A DNA stretch of 58,988 nt. Source: an uncultured bacterium. Its GTDB lineage: Bacteria; Verrucomicrobiota; Kiritimatiellia; RFP12; UBA1067. This document shows, one piece after another, positions 1 through 7,386 of the stretch. A program made the position numbers and the translations under genes. The stretch spans positions 1-58,988 of the forward strand of contig CACZDG010000004.1 in NCBI GenBank assembly GCA_902779865.1, in the 5' to 3' direction. Position 1 is the first letter of the stretch, and every line of letters begins with the position of its first letter. The notes below the pieces were generated by a model. The model ran no database searches, had not been told where the DNA came from, and saw only the letters and a program-made list of their open reading frames with translations.

Positions 1-1
1 G

Positions 2-472
2 CCCGCCTCCAAGGACCACCATCTGGCCGTAAAAGGCGGGCTCGTCCAGCACTCCCTCAACGTCACCACACGGTTGTCTGTTTTGTCCACCCAGATGCAC
101 ATTCACTGGTCGCGGGAGGAGTCGATCTACATCGTAGGCATGTTGCACGACTTGGTCAAGTGCCAGTGCTACAAGCTCAACCCCGACGGCAAGACGTACA
201 GCTACGTGCAGCCGAAGTGGCCCGGACACGGCACGGCGTCGGTGATGATCGCCACGGTTGAGTTGGGCATCCAGCTCAACCCGGACGAGGCCGCTGCGAT
301 CACCTACCACATGGGCGCGTTTGGCCTCACCGGCCGCGCCCTGGATGAGTTCGACGCCGCGCTCGACGCCTTTCCGGGGCAGATCATCGCCACCCACACC
401 GCCGACTGGTCCGCCTCCCGCCTGGACGAAAGCGAGGTGCGCCATGAACTGGAGGGCGGCGAATGGCAGTGA
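2..472 (+). CDS. HD-domain phosphohydrolase, 5' partial
   Basis: The reading frame is open to the window's left edge, so the true start lies outside; about 156 residues are visible. The pieces of an HD metal-dependent phosphohydrolase are present in order: an early His-His pair, a VQHSLNV segment, the HD doublet in GMLHDLVK, a His in HGTAS, YHMG, and a final HTADW. These would bind a divalent metal and cleave a phosphomonoester or phosphodiester, but the substrate cannot be read. Short stand-alone HD proteins of this type occur in phage and plasmid gene strings. Its stop overlaps the next start by 10 bases, suggesting co-transcription with a small unknown gene and a serine recombinase. Family call fairly sure, role not. 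Confidence 0.7.
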   Translation, partial: PASKDHHLAVKGGLVQHSLNVTTRLSVLSTQMHIHWSREESIYIVGMLHDLVKCQCYKLNPDGKTYSYVQPKWPGHGTASVMIATVELGIQLNPDEAAAITYHMGAFGLTGRALDEFDAALDAFPGQIIATHTADWSASRLDESEVRHELEGGEWQ

Positions 473-699
473 GCCGACGAATAATGGCATTGGCTGACGC
501 CATGCACACTGCACCGTGCAAAATTGCCGATGTCTTTGGCGCAAATCCCTTTTTTGCCGAGAGGTTACTTCATTCACGCGGCCAGCGTTGCCTAGACGGT
601 GAGACGTTGCTGGATTGCATTGCCCGCCACTACGGGGACGCCGTGGCTCGTGAGTTCAACGAGTGCATCAGCGTAGATGCGTGGGAGGACGCGAAATGA
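463..699 (+). CDS. Small hypothetical protein, 78 aa
   Basis: I do not recognise this protein. It overlaps the end of the HD gene by 10 bases and its stop overlaps the recombinase start (ATGA), so translational coupling within one phage-like operon is likely. The sequence is a short mixed alpha/beta-looking protein with one central Arg/His-rich stretch (ERLLHSRGQR) and an acidic C-terminus; there is no signal peptide or membrane segment. No clear Shine-Dalgarno precedes the ATG, consistent with coupling to the upstream gene. It is supported by its tight packing rather than by a motif. Confidence 0.5.
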   Translation: MAVSRRIMALADAMHTAPCKIADVFGANPFFAERLLHSRGQRCLDGETLLDCIARHYGDAVAREFNECISVDAWEDAK

Positions 700-1364
700 T
701 CTACTGTTATCTCAGGGTGTCAACCGACACACAGGACGTCAACGCGCAGAAGATTGGCATCCAGGATTTTCTCAAGGCCAAGGAAATGCCAGGCGATGTC
801 CAGTGGATTATGGACGAGGGAATATCTGGCGCCGTGGACTGGCGGAAGCGGAAACTGGGGAAAATCCTCAAGCAGGCCGCAAAGGGCGACGTGTTGGTGT
901 TCTCGGAGATCTCGCGTATAGCCCGCCGCCTCGTGTTGGTGCTGGAAGTGATCAAAGAATGCACCGAGAAGGGAGTGAGCATCTACACCGTCAAAGACCG
1001 CTACACACTTGAGGACACAATCCAGAGTAAAGTGTTGGTCACAGTAATGGGCCTTGCAGCGGAGATAGAGCGCGACCTGCTTAGGCAGCGTACAAAGGAG
1101 GGATTGCGGATCGCCTTAGAGAAAGGAAAAACACTGGGGCGTCCGAAAGGCCGTAAGACAACTATTGAAAAGCGGAGGCTCTATGGCAAGGACGACGTCA
1201 TTATCGACATGCGGTTGCGCGGGATGTCGTGGAATGCCATTGCAAGGCGTCTGAAAATCCACCGCAACGCATTAGCACGATGGAGAAGGGATTCTATTGA
1301 GATCAAAAACTGGGAAATCGGACAAGAGTTGCAGATGCCCTACAAGAAAGGGGGCGTGAAGTGA
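696..1364 (+). CDS. Serine site-specific recombinase (resolvase/invertase family)
   Basis: A 222-residue protein with the resolvase N-terminal catalytic domain: the nucleophile Ser9 is in YLRVSTDTQD, followed by a SEISRIARR segment matching the family's conserved Arg-containing helix, and the long E helix around residues 110-135 (AAEIERDLLRQRTKEGL). The C-terminus (residues 165-205) reads as a DNA-binding helix-turn-helix (MSWNAIARRLKIHRNALARW). The family cuts and rejoins DNA through a 5' phosphoserine. I chose the ATG at 696 because the upstream in-frame Met lacks family sequence and MIYCYLRVS is a typical start. The size is that of a small resolvase/invertase, not a large integrase. It could invert or resolve DNA of the surrounding element. 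Confidence 0.9.
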   Translation: MIYCYLRVSTDTQDVNAQKIGIQDFLKAKEMPGDVQWIMDEGISGAVDWRKRKLGKILKQAAKGDVLVFSEISRIARRLVLVLEVIKECTEKGVSIYTVKDRYTLEDTIQSKVLVTVMGLAAEIERDLLRQRTKEGLRIALEKGKTLGRPKGRKTTIEKRRLYGKDDVIIDMRLRGMSWNAIARRLKIHRNALARWRRDSIEIKNWEIGQELQMPYKKGGVK

Positions 1365-1819
1365 ACGGCCTTTCGCAATCCCAGCGCCGCACCCTGTTCG
1401 CCACGATCCGCGAGGCCGCCCGCGAGCAGGGCGAGCAGCCGGAAGCCTACCGCAAGCGCGTCATGGCCGAGGAGTTGGGCGTGGACCACCTCTCCCAGGT
1501 GACGGCCACGACCGGCTACGACACGCTCATGGCGCGCATCTGCCGCGACGCCGGCGACGACGCCAACGCGATCAAGTACGCCCTCGCCACGTCCACGCGC
1601 CTCCGCCACCTGGTCGTGGACGCCGCCGAAGCCCTCGCGCCCGGCAACGCGCTCGGCTACGTGGCGGGCGTGATGATCCAGTCGCACACCGTGCGCGGCT
1701 ACGACCAGCCGACCCTGGCCACCCGCCTCGCGTCCGACACCGGCTGGCTCGACCTCACCAACCCGCAGCTCCGCCGCATCCTGGCGATGCTCAAAACCCA
1801 CCTCCGCCGCCATGCGTAA
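1361..1819 (+). CDS. GemA/Gp16-like phage regulatory protein (DUF1018-type), tentative
   Basis: A 152-residue protein that starts at a GTG overlapping the recombinase stop by four bases. Residues 5-65 resemble the Mu Gp16/GemA family: LSQSQRRTLFATIREAA, then EAYRKRVMAEELGVDHLSQVT and TGYDTLMARI, a short helical domain usually found in Mu-like phage early regions. The C-terminal third (LTNPQLRRILAMLKTHLRR) is also helical and basic. GemA-type proteins are thought to modulate host or phage gene expression. The similarity is by eye and partial, so this could be another small helical phage protein. Its packing with a recombinase and an HD protein supports a phage origin. Confidence 0.5.
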   Translation: MNGLSQSQRRTLFATIREAAREQGEQPEAYRKRVMAEELGVDHLSQVTATTGYDTLMARICRDAGDDANAIKYALATSTRLRHLVVDAAEALAPGNALGYVAGVMIQSHTVRGYDQPTLATRLASDTGWLDLTNPQLRRILAMLKTHLRRHA

Positions 1820-2021
1820 CGTCTTCTACCCACAATGCCGCCACCTCGATCCCAACACCCGCGACACACAAGGATGTTTCTGGTGTGAGTATCGTTGCCG
1901 CTTCGTTACGCGGGCACCAACGGTTTCCTTCAAATATCGCCGGAGGCGTATTTTCAACCCAGACCTTTGTGCGCCCAATTGCTTTCACCGATCCGGCAAG
2001 ACCAGACGTTTGATATGGTGA
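1812..2021 (+). CDS. Possible small Cys-rich protein, 69 aa
   Basis: This short frame begins 8 bases before the end of the preceding gene and stops just before a strong terminator. It contains a Cys cluster, C-x(12)-CFWCEYRC, that could bind a metal as a zinc knuckle, followed by an Arg-rich tail. I do not recognise it. In favour are the overlap with the upstream gene and the terminator directly downstream; against are its unusual composition and the lack of a visible ribosome binding site. Treat as a possible last gene of the phage-like operon. Confidence 0.3.
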   Translation: MRNVFYPQCRHLDPNTRDTQGCFWCEYRCRFVTRAPTVSFKYRRRRIFNPDLCAPNCFHRSGKTRRLIW

Positions 2022-2041
2022 CCGTGTTGTATAAACAATTC

Positions 2042-2078
2042 AAGCCCCCTGCAATCCACTTGCAGGGGGCTTTCTTTT
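2042..2078 (+). terminator. Rho-independent terminator of the phage-like operon
   Basis: A perfect 13-bp inverted repeat (2042-2054 and 2060-2072, AAGCCCCCTGCAA and its complement) with a 5-base loop is followed by a T-rich run. It closes the plus-strand gene string that starts at the left edge. Confidence 0.85.
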
Positions 2079-2208
2079 ACCTTGCAAACTCCATGTCAAG
2101 GCAAGTTGATATTCTCAACAATTTGATACTTTGCCAAATTCAGCGGCCATCCGCCCGCCGCGATTCTCAATCTACCAGGCGACCGATCGCGCGGATCGCG
2201 CACCGTCC

Positions 2209-2238
2209 TAAAATGAGAAAAGCCCCGTAAACACGGGG
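2209..2238 (-). terminator. Rho-independent terminator downstream of the sigma factor gene
   Basis: On the minus strand a 6-bp GC stem (2223-2228 with 2233-2238, CCCCGT and complement) is followed by TTTTCTCATTTT. It lies about 65 bases beyond the sigma factor stop, at the expected place and orientation. Confidence 0.7.
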
Positions 2239-2302
2239 TCTATTCTCACATCGTCGCACATTTTCTCACCTTCTCGCACATTCTCAACACCACCCGCATT
2301 AA

Positions 2303-2866
2303 TCACTGGCACGCCTTGGCGAACGCCTTGCCCACGCCTCGCGGGGACATCCCCACCAAGCGCGCAACCGTGCGGTCGGAGAGCGTCTCGCCCCGCCCTG
2401 CGGCGCACAGGCGCAGACACACCATCTTGCGCAGTTTGCGCGGGAGAGTGCGGATGGCGCGGGTCAGCAGGTCTGCCAGAAGCGCCCACTCAGCGGCGCG
2501 TCGCGGCGAACGCGCGCGCGAGGTCGGGAGGCGGAGTGCCTGGTCGAGCGCTGTGTCGGGCTGCCCGTCGGCGAGGGCGTCGAGCGAGACGACCTCGGTG
2601 CGGTTCTGCCTGCGCCAGAAATCGGCGAGCCTCCGGCTGAAGACCGTTCGGCTGAACGATATGAGCGCCTCCCGCACGGTTTGTCCCGGACGGCATCGGA
2701 GCCTGTTCCCCTCCACTGCCTTGCAGAGGTCGTGAAGGGTGTCCTGCACGATGTCGTCAAGGTCGGCGCGATCCGGCACCCGCCTGTTCGTTTTCATCAG
2801 TTCGCTCCGCAGCCAGCGGGCGTCGTCTTCGGTAATGGGCTTTGCGCCACGGTTTAGTTTCTTCAT
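2303..2866 (-). CDS. RNA polymerase sigma factor, ECF/sigma-70 family
   Basis: A 187-residue protein with the two-domain layout of a small alternative sigma factor. Region 2 is seen around residues 33-55 (DLDDIVQDTLHDLC, the core-binding DDIVQDT signature) and continues to about residue 95. Region 4 is at residues 140-185, with TLPRKLRKMVCLRL and a helix-turn-helix ending in GMSPRGVGKAFAKA for -35 recognition. The start is supported by AAAGGAAAA about 8 bases upstream. It is transcribed opposite to its neighbours, with its own terminator. No anti-sigma gene is adjacent. Its place inside an accessory region suggests it controls element genes, but its target promoters cannot be read. Confidence 0.8.
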   Translation of the reverse strand: MKKLNRGAKPITEDDARWLRSELMKTNRRVPDRADLDDIVQDTLHDLCKAVEGNRLRCRPGQTVREALISFSRTVFSRRLADFWRRQNRTEVVSLDALADGQPDTALDQALRLPTSRARSPRRAAEWALLADLLTRAIRTLPRKLRKMVCLRLCAAGRGETLSDRTVARLVGMSPRGVGKAFAKACQ

Positions 2867-2943
2867 TTCGGTTTTCCTTTCCGGCTGAAATCAGCCGTTC
2901 AGGTCAACCAATCGCGGGAGGGCCGCTCACCGTGAACCGCCGC

Positions 2944-2972
2944 AAAAAATCCCGCGTTTGGCCGACGCGGGA
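2944..2972 (-). terminator. Minus-strand terminator-like hairpin upstream of the sigma gene
   Basis: Read on the minus strand, TCCCGCGT (2965-2972) and ACGCGGGA (2950-2957) form a perfect 8-bp stem with a 7-base loop, followed by six T residues (2944-2949). It lies between the sigma factor start and the divergent promoter at 3039. It would stop minus-strand transcripts before the sigma gene, so it is either an attenuator or the end of a short RNA. Confidence 0.6.
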
Positions 2973-3038
2973 TATGAAACTAAAGACCATGGGAAGATAC
3001 TTTTCCAAGCGATTCCAGAATGTCCGGGGCGGGCCCGG

Positions 3039-3068
3039 TTGACTCCGACGACCCCTCTGTGGTACAAT
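3039..3068 (+). promoter_or_regulatory. Sigma-70-type promoter of the 3091 gene
   Basis: TTGACT at 3039-3044 and TACAAT at 3063-3068 are separated by 18 bp. A Shine-Dalgarno-like AAGGAGAG follows 7-14 bases before the ATG at 3091. Confidence 0.7.
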
Positions 3069-3090
3069 ACCGGCCCAAGGAGAGAACGGA

Positions 3091-3786
3091 ATGCAAATCA
3101 CACCGCAGTACCTCAAAGAGATTGCTGAAGAGGTTGACAGCGAACTTGCCCCTTCAATGGAGCGGAGTATGGCCCATTGGGATGAGGAGGAGAGGAAAAC
3201 GATATCCAACGTGTGGAAGTTCTTCGTCGAGAACATGGATTTAATGGCGGAGGAGCGGTCATTCCAGTCGTGGACGAAGGAGGACTGGTTTCGCAAGTGG
3301 CTGACGGCGACGCTTGAGAGTCTTTTGATATTGGGAGCTGCAAAGTCTGTGCATCGGCGCGCGCTTGCCGAACTCAAGGAGAAGCTCGACGCCGAGCACT
3401 ACCGGACTGTCGAATGCATCGTCAAATCAGCGGACAAGGAACTCGCCGCTGAAAACGACTACCTCAAGGGGATGGTCTTCGCTTCGGGGCTCGACACGCG
3501 CGAAAACCGCAAAAGGGCGCTTCTGGGGAAAATTGTCGAATGGATGAAAGCCCACGTGGAGGAAAACTGGTCGGTGAACGCCGTCGCGCAAATCTTCAAG
3601 GGCGACATCGGGGAAACCGCAAACGACTTGCACAAGGAGAGGATGTGGAAGGCACACCGAAGTCTGCCGGAGTACATCCGCAACGAAGTGGCCGAACTCT
3701 ACCAAGGCGCCAAGGACCACCAAAGCCTCCGCAAGGACCTTGAAAAATACCTGAAAAACATGGCGCGCCCCATCAACGCGCTGTGA
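3091..3786 (+). CDS. Hypothetical protein, 231 aa, helical
   Basis: I do not recognise this protein. It has its own well-formed promoter and ribosome binding site, so it is very likely expressed alone. The sequence is rich in Glu, Lys, Arg and Trp, soluble, and predicted by eye to be almost entirely helical; residues 95-125 (RALAELKEKLDAEHYRTVE and on) look like a coiled-coil segment. No signal peptide, membrane segment or Cys motif is visible. The last third has repeated aromatic/charged positions (EENWSVNAVAQIFKGDIG) that might form a small helical bundle. It sits between an element sigma factor and a RepA-like gene, so it is probably element cargo. No function is proposed. Confidence 0.75.
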   Translation: MQITPQYLKEIAEEVDSELAPSMERSMAHWDEEERKTISNVWKFFVENMDLMAEERSFQSWTKEDWFRKWLTATLESLLILGAAKSVHRRALAELKEKLDAEHYRTVECIVKSADKELAAENDYLKGMVFASGLDTRENRKRALLGKIVEWMKAHVEENWSVNAVAQIFKGDIGETANDLHKERMWKAHRSLPEYIRNEVAELYQGAKDHQSLRKDLEKYLKNMARPINAL

Positions 3787-3870
3787 CGCGCCCCGCGCGC
3801 GCATGGGCGCGTGCTGACGCGCGTCGCGCACACGTGCGCGTATAGAATTACCAGATATTAATATAACAAT

Positions 3871-3893
3871 GGGTAGCCCCTAAAGGGCTACCC
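3871..3893. repeat. Perfect 9-bp hairpin
   Basis: GGGTAGCCC (3871-3879) and GGGCTACCC (3885-3893) pair across a 5-base loop. There is no T run on either side, so it may be a transcript-end stem or a protein site rather than a classical terminator. Confidence 0.6.
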
Positions 3894-3959
3894 TGATTAA
3901 GCATTGTTTAAGTATTGTACATTGTCTTATAGATGCAGTAACCAAATATCGTGATTTTC

Positions 3960-4016
3960 AGCCGCAAAGACCGCAAAGAGTACAAAGACTTTGCGAACTA
4001 TGCGTTCTTTGTGGCT
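3960..4016. repeat. Foldback (imperfect inverted repeat) element
   Basis: The 19-base arms 3960-3978 and 3998-4016 match at about 16 positions as inverted repeats (AGCCGCAAAGACCGCAAAG against the complement of CTATGCGTTCTTTGTGGCT). A smaller CAAAG-A-CTTTG hairpin is nested between them. It resembles dispersed intergenic foldback repeats. Confidence 0.55.
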
Positions 4017-4141
4017 CACCATATTTCGTAGCCAGGGCAATAGTACATGGCGTAATGCATTTTCCTGCGTTTTCTGGTTCACACTCGCCCCTCCTTCCGC
4101 GATTGAGGATTCAGAACCCTCAATCAAAGGAGAAATGCAAA

Positions 4142-5488
4142 ATGACAAATAACGAAACAAGCACCATGATCGACCTTGACACGGCCCGCGCCCTGGTGGC
4201 GCGGGGCTGGAGCGCGGTGCCTACGAACAGCGACGACGAGAAGCGTCCGCTGGGACGCTTCGCCACCGCGAAAAGCTGGCGCGACTTCTCGGAAAGGCTT
4301 CCGACGGACGCCGAACTGCTGGGCTGGTTCGGACCAAAACCGCGCCGGGGCGGCGTCGTGCTGCACGCAGGTCAGCTCTGCGTGGACCGCGACACCAAGG
4401 ACGCCATGCCCGACGGCTCCGCGCCGTGGGAGGAGACCGACCACGGCAGTCACGAGTTCTTCAGGTGTCCGCCAGGGACAACGCCGAGCCACGACCACGA
4501 TGCGAAGATCGACTACCTGACATGCGGCACATTCGTGAGGCTCGCAAACCCGCGATGTCTGCTCGACTGGAAGGACGAGCTGCCTATGTACCAGGCGGCC
4601 CCGTCCGCCGTCCCGGCCGCCGTGGAGAAACCGTCCGCCGCGACAATCCGCGACATGCTTGTGGCGCAGGGATGGCGTCCGCTCGGCGTTCATGGCAACC
4701 GCGAGGATTTCTCGCGTCCCGGCGCGGCGCACCCCCAAAAGTGTGACGCCTCGCTGTTCGACGGTTCCAGCTTCAAGGTGTGGTCAACCGCCGCGACCTC
4801 TCCCGCGCCCGCACACGTTTCCGTGCCGGAGGAGCCGGAGATCGTGAACGCCGCAGAACTTGCGGCGCAGAACCCCGCGCTCGCCGAACCGATTCTGAAA
4901 TTCTGCCGGCGCGGCAGTTTCGCGCTCGTGTCGGGCGACCCGAAGGCGGGCAAGACCACGTTCGCGCTGAAGCTCTGCGCGAAGAAGGCGTCCGATGGGA
5001 AGACCTGTCTCTACGCCGACTTCGAGAACGGCCCCGCGCTGTTCTGGCACCGCCTTCAAAGGATTGGCGGCACGCCGGACCTTGCGAACATCCACTACCT
5101 CGACTGCCGCTATTCGCCAAGCATCGACTACATCGCGTCCGCTATGCGCGCCATTGGCAACGTGGACATCCTCATAATCGACTGCTGGGGGCTTCTCATC
5201 GCGGGCGACGGGGTTGAGGACGAAAGCAGCAACGCGCTCGTTTCGGCGTACTTCCTCAGGGTGAGGCGCACGCTCGCCGAGTTCGACGCGGCGACGGTGA
5301 TACTGCACCACACTCCGAAGTCGGGAGCGAACGAAAAGCTGTGCTTCGCGGGAGCGGGGGCGTCGAGCCTCCAGCGGTACGTGCAGACGATCGCGCGCAT
5401 CTCCCAGGACAAGGCCGGCGCGTATTGGTTCAACGCCCTCTGCCGCGAGTTCGACGATCCCTTCAAGCCCGTCATGTTACGAAAGTAA
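4142..5488 (+). CDS. Primase-polymerase/RepA-like replication ATPase
   Basis: A 448-residue two-part protein. The N-terminal part (residues about 10-170) resembles a bifunctional primase/polymerase: ARGWSAVPTNSDDEKRPLG, then a VDRDTK segment whose two Asp residues could bind metal. Residues 255-430 form a RecA/RepA-type ATPase: Walker A GDPKAGKTT at 265-273, Walker B DILIID at 342-347, and a sensor-like LHHTPKSG. Such fusions prime and unwind DNA at plasmid, phage or integrative-element origins. I chose the ATG at 4142, which follows AAAGGAG; an upstream in-frame Met would add 29 unlike residues. The two dyad-repeat arrays downstream are plausible replication or partition sites for it. Primase activity is inferred, the ATPase part is clearer. 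Confidence 0.75.
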   Translation: MTNNETSTMIDLDTARALVARGWSAVPTNSDDEKRPLGRFATAKSWRDFSERLPTDAELLGWFGPKPRRGGVVLHAGQLCVDRDTKDAMPDGSAPWEETDHGSHEFFRCPPGTTPSHDHDAKIDYLTCGTFVRLANPRCLLDWKDELPMYQAAPSAVPAAVEKPSAATIRDMLVAQGWRPLGVHGNREDFSRPGAAHPQKCDASLFDGSSFKVWSTAATSPAPAHVSVPEEPEIVNAAELAAQNPALAEPILKFCRRGSFALVSGDPKAGKTTFALKLCAKKASDGKTCLYADFENGPALFWHRLQRIGGTPDLANIHYLDCRYSPSIDYIASAMRAIGNVDILIIDCWGLLIAGDGVEDESSNALVSAYFLRVRRTLAEFDAATVILHHTPKSGANEKLCFAGAGASSLQRYVQTIARISQDKAGAYWFNALCREFDDPFKPVMLRK

Positions 5489-5560
5489 ACCATGATCATT
5501 TCCACACAAAAACACCATTCCACGCAAAAACATCCCGTTTTTGAGATTTTGAAGTTTTTG

Positions 5561-5759
5561 TACGGTGATATTACGCTTCGGACCAACCATTCTGCGCCCC
5601 TCTTACCCACCCGTTCCGCACCGTAATATTGCGCTTCGGAACGACCCATTTTACCCCCTTCACCACCACCCAGTCCGCACCGTAATATTGCGCTTCGGAA
5701 CGACCCGTTTTACCCCACCATTCCCCTTCGTTCCGCACGTAATATTACGGCCCGGACTA
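5561..5759. repeat. Dyad-repeat array 1 (four units, 57-59 bp period)
   Basis: Four copies of an AT core (GATATT at 5567; AATATT at 5625, 5684 and 5741) recur at 58, 59 and 57 bases. The best copies are 32-bp dyads (5612-5643 and 5671-5702): a CGTTCCG arm, 6 bases, AATATT at the exact centre, 6 bases, and a CGGAACG arm. The first and last units are degenerate. The spacers are C-rich and less conserved. The symmetry suggests a dimeric protein's binding sites, iteron-like. No gene is credible in the stretch from 5489 to 5925; besides the array it holds ATACAATTT-type short repeats near 5807-5830. Confidence 0.9.
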
Positions 5760-5925
5760 GATGGATGGCCTTGTGGAGTGCCTGGCGGAACATGTCGGCA
5801 TAAATACAATTTGCATACAATTTACATACAAATCTTTTACAAACATTTGACAGTTTAGGGGGTTCACACGGACGGCGGAAAATGGTAATATTATGGCGTC
5901 AGGACAAACAGGAGAAAATGTCGCC

Positions 5926-6969
5926 ATGAGAAAAGACGTAGCAGAGAAAATCAGGGACACGGGCCGCCAGCTTGCGGAGCCGCCGCGTGAACCTGTGCCG
6001 TGCGATTTCGCAAGTCTCGTGGACGGGTTCCTCGTGCATGTGCTGGGACTGGACACGGAGGAGTACCGCCGGACGTTCTGGTGCGAGGCGTACCGTAACG
6101 GGCACACCATCGGGCACGTGCCGCGCACGTTCAACGGGTTCGTCAGGCGCAACGCGCATACGCCAGAGGAGCTTTTGTCACTTTTGCTTGGCGTGTTCGT
6201 CCTTTTCGGGGCGTATTCTGGGACGGTATTCCTGCTGAACCGGATCTCGCACCTAATCCGCATGCTACGCCGGCCGACGTACTACGAGCGGGAGCGGTTG
6301 CGCCGCCAAAAACTGGCCGCCGGACGGCGCAGGGTCGTTCCGCGCCGCACGCTGAACCCTCGCCCGAGCTACGACGCGATCCGCGCCGCGCTCGCCGCCG
6401 CAAGGACATCGCCGGAGGCCGCGCTGCGGTGCGGGTCTCTCATGATGGACCTCGCCTGTTTCGCGGACGCCTCCCTCCGCTTCGACGGAGCCGGGCGCAT
6501 CGTGGGCCGCCGCGGCGGCGTGAAGCGCCTCCTGCAGCGCGAGGCGCCGGACCTATTCGAGAAGTATCCCACGCTTATGCGGCACAAGGCGACGGCCGCC
6601 CGCTTCCGTCAGGCATGCGGCGCTGAGGACCCGACACCCGTTGACGCGCTTCTGCCCGTGCCCGAAGCGCCAAACGATATTGCGGCGCGGAATGAAGCCA
6701 GGTGCCTTGACGCGGGAACGCCGGGAATTGGTCCGGCACGTGATGTCGCGAAGGAGATTCTGGGGGAGTGCGATGGGACGATCATATCGCTGGAGGCGGC
6801 GCTTGCGCTACGGCTTGACCCGGACTGCATTCCCGTGCCGGGGAACGACGCCGGCGTTGGCCAACCCATGCTGGCGAATGGAGCGGGCGCGCGAATAGGA
6901 GTGCATGGGGCGAATGCCTGTACCGCGAAGCGGGTAGTGGAGTGGCTGTTGCGGCGTCAAGTCGCATGA
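5926..6969 (+). CDS. Hypothetical protein between the two dyad arrays
   Basis: I do not recognise this 347-residue protein. It is basic and Arg-rich. One hydrophobic segment (LLSLLLGVFVLFGAYSGTVFLL, about residues 81-105 counted from the earlier Met) is long enough to cross a membrane and is followed by a strongly basic region (RRPTYYERERLRRQK). A second conserved-looking block lies around residues 140-230 (SYDAIRAALAAAR through KRLLQREAPDLFEKYPTLMRH). I prefer the ATG at 5926 because AGGAG precedes it by about 12 bases; an in-frame ATG at 5893 is possible and falls in an AATATT-like sequence. Being flanked by matching repeat arrays and lying behind a RepA-like gene, it may act at those sites, but that is only context. 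Confidence 0.65.
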   Translation: MRKDVAEKIRDTGRQLAEPPREPVPCDFASLVDGFLVHVLGLDTEEYRRTFWCEAYRNGHTIGHVPRTFNGFVRRNAHTPEELLSLLLGVFVLFGAYSGTVFLLNRISHLIRMLRRPTYYERERLRRQKLAAGRRRVVPRRTLNPRPSYDAIRAALAAARTSPEAALRCGSLMMDLACFADASLRFDGAGRIVGRRGGVKRLLQREAPDLFEKYPTLMRHKATAARFRQACGAEDPTPVDALLPVPEAPNDIAARNEARCLDAGTPGIGPARDVAKEILGECDGTIISLEAALALRLDPDCIPVPGNDAGVGQPMLANGAGARIGVHGANACTAKRVVEWLLRRQVA

Positions 6970-6995
6970 GTCCGCGTTCGGGCCATCCACGGCGA

Positions 6996-7020
6996 AGGCC
7001 AAATACCCTGGCTTTGGCCT
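6996..7020. repeat. 8-bp hairpin after the orphan gene
   Basis: AGGCCAAA (6996-7003) and TTTGGCCT (7013-7020) pair perfectly with a 9-base loop, 27 bases past the stop. No T run follows, so it is a transcript-end stem at best. The rest of 6970-7160 shows no gene. Confidence 0.5.
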
Positions 7021-7160
7021 GAAATGAAATCACGGGCGCCGTGCGCCATGTCCTTTGGGCCGGCGCACGCCCGCCGCGCTTTCGGACGTTTCTGGCACAA
7101 GCGCAAAATACATTGCTGATGCAATAGACCACGCCGCAATCCTGGTCCTCTGCCTTGATA

Positions 7161-7365
7161 TTCCCCGATATTACGTTTCGGACCGCCTCGTTCCGCCTCC
7201 ATGCATCCACTCGTTCCGCATGGCAATATTACGGTTCGGAACGCCTCGTTCCGCCTCCATGCATCCACTCGTTCCGCATGGCAATATTACGGTTCGGAAC
7301 GCCTCATTCCGTCTCCATGCATCCCTCCGTTCTGCATGGCAATATTATGGTTCGGAACGACCGAT
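7161..7365. repeat. Dyad-repeat array 2 (four units, 58 bp period)
   Basis: AT cores at 7167 (GATATT), 7225, 7283 and 7341 (AATATT) are spaced exactly 58 bases apart. Three are 32-bp dyads (7212-7243, 7270-7301, 7328-7359) with the same CGTTCCG and CGGAACG arms as array 1, and the spacers here are nearly identical too, each carrying one more CGTTCCG half-site. As in array 1 there are four units and the first has GATATT and a degenerate left arm, so the arrays look like copies of one ancestral array in the same orientation. The repeat is tandem with conserved spacers, not CRISPR. Confidence 0.92.
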
Positions 7366-7386
7366 TTTGGCAAAAGGGATATTTTG

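Larger units (their letters stand above)
3787..4141. other. Gene-free stretch with hairpins and a foldback
   Basis: About 355 bases without a credible gene. It starts with an alternating GCGC-rich tract (to about 3840) including CGCGCA/TGCGCG hairpin arms, then an AT-rich segment, a perfect 9-bp hairpin at 3871-3893, a larger foldback at 3960-4016, and a GATTGAGG/CCTCAATC inverted repeat (4101-4108, 4118-4125) directly before the ribosome binding site of the RepA-like gene. Confidence 0.6.

Noticed and set aside
5561-7365. The dyad arrays as a CRISPR array
   Set aside because: The units are tandem with conserved spacers and internal symmetry; there are no unique spacers and no cas genes nearby.
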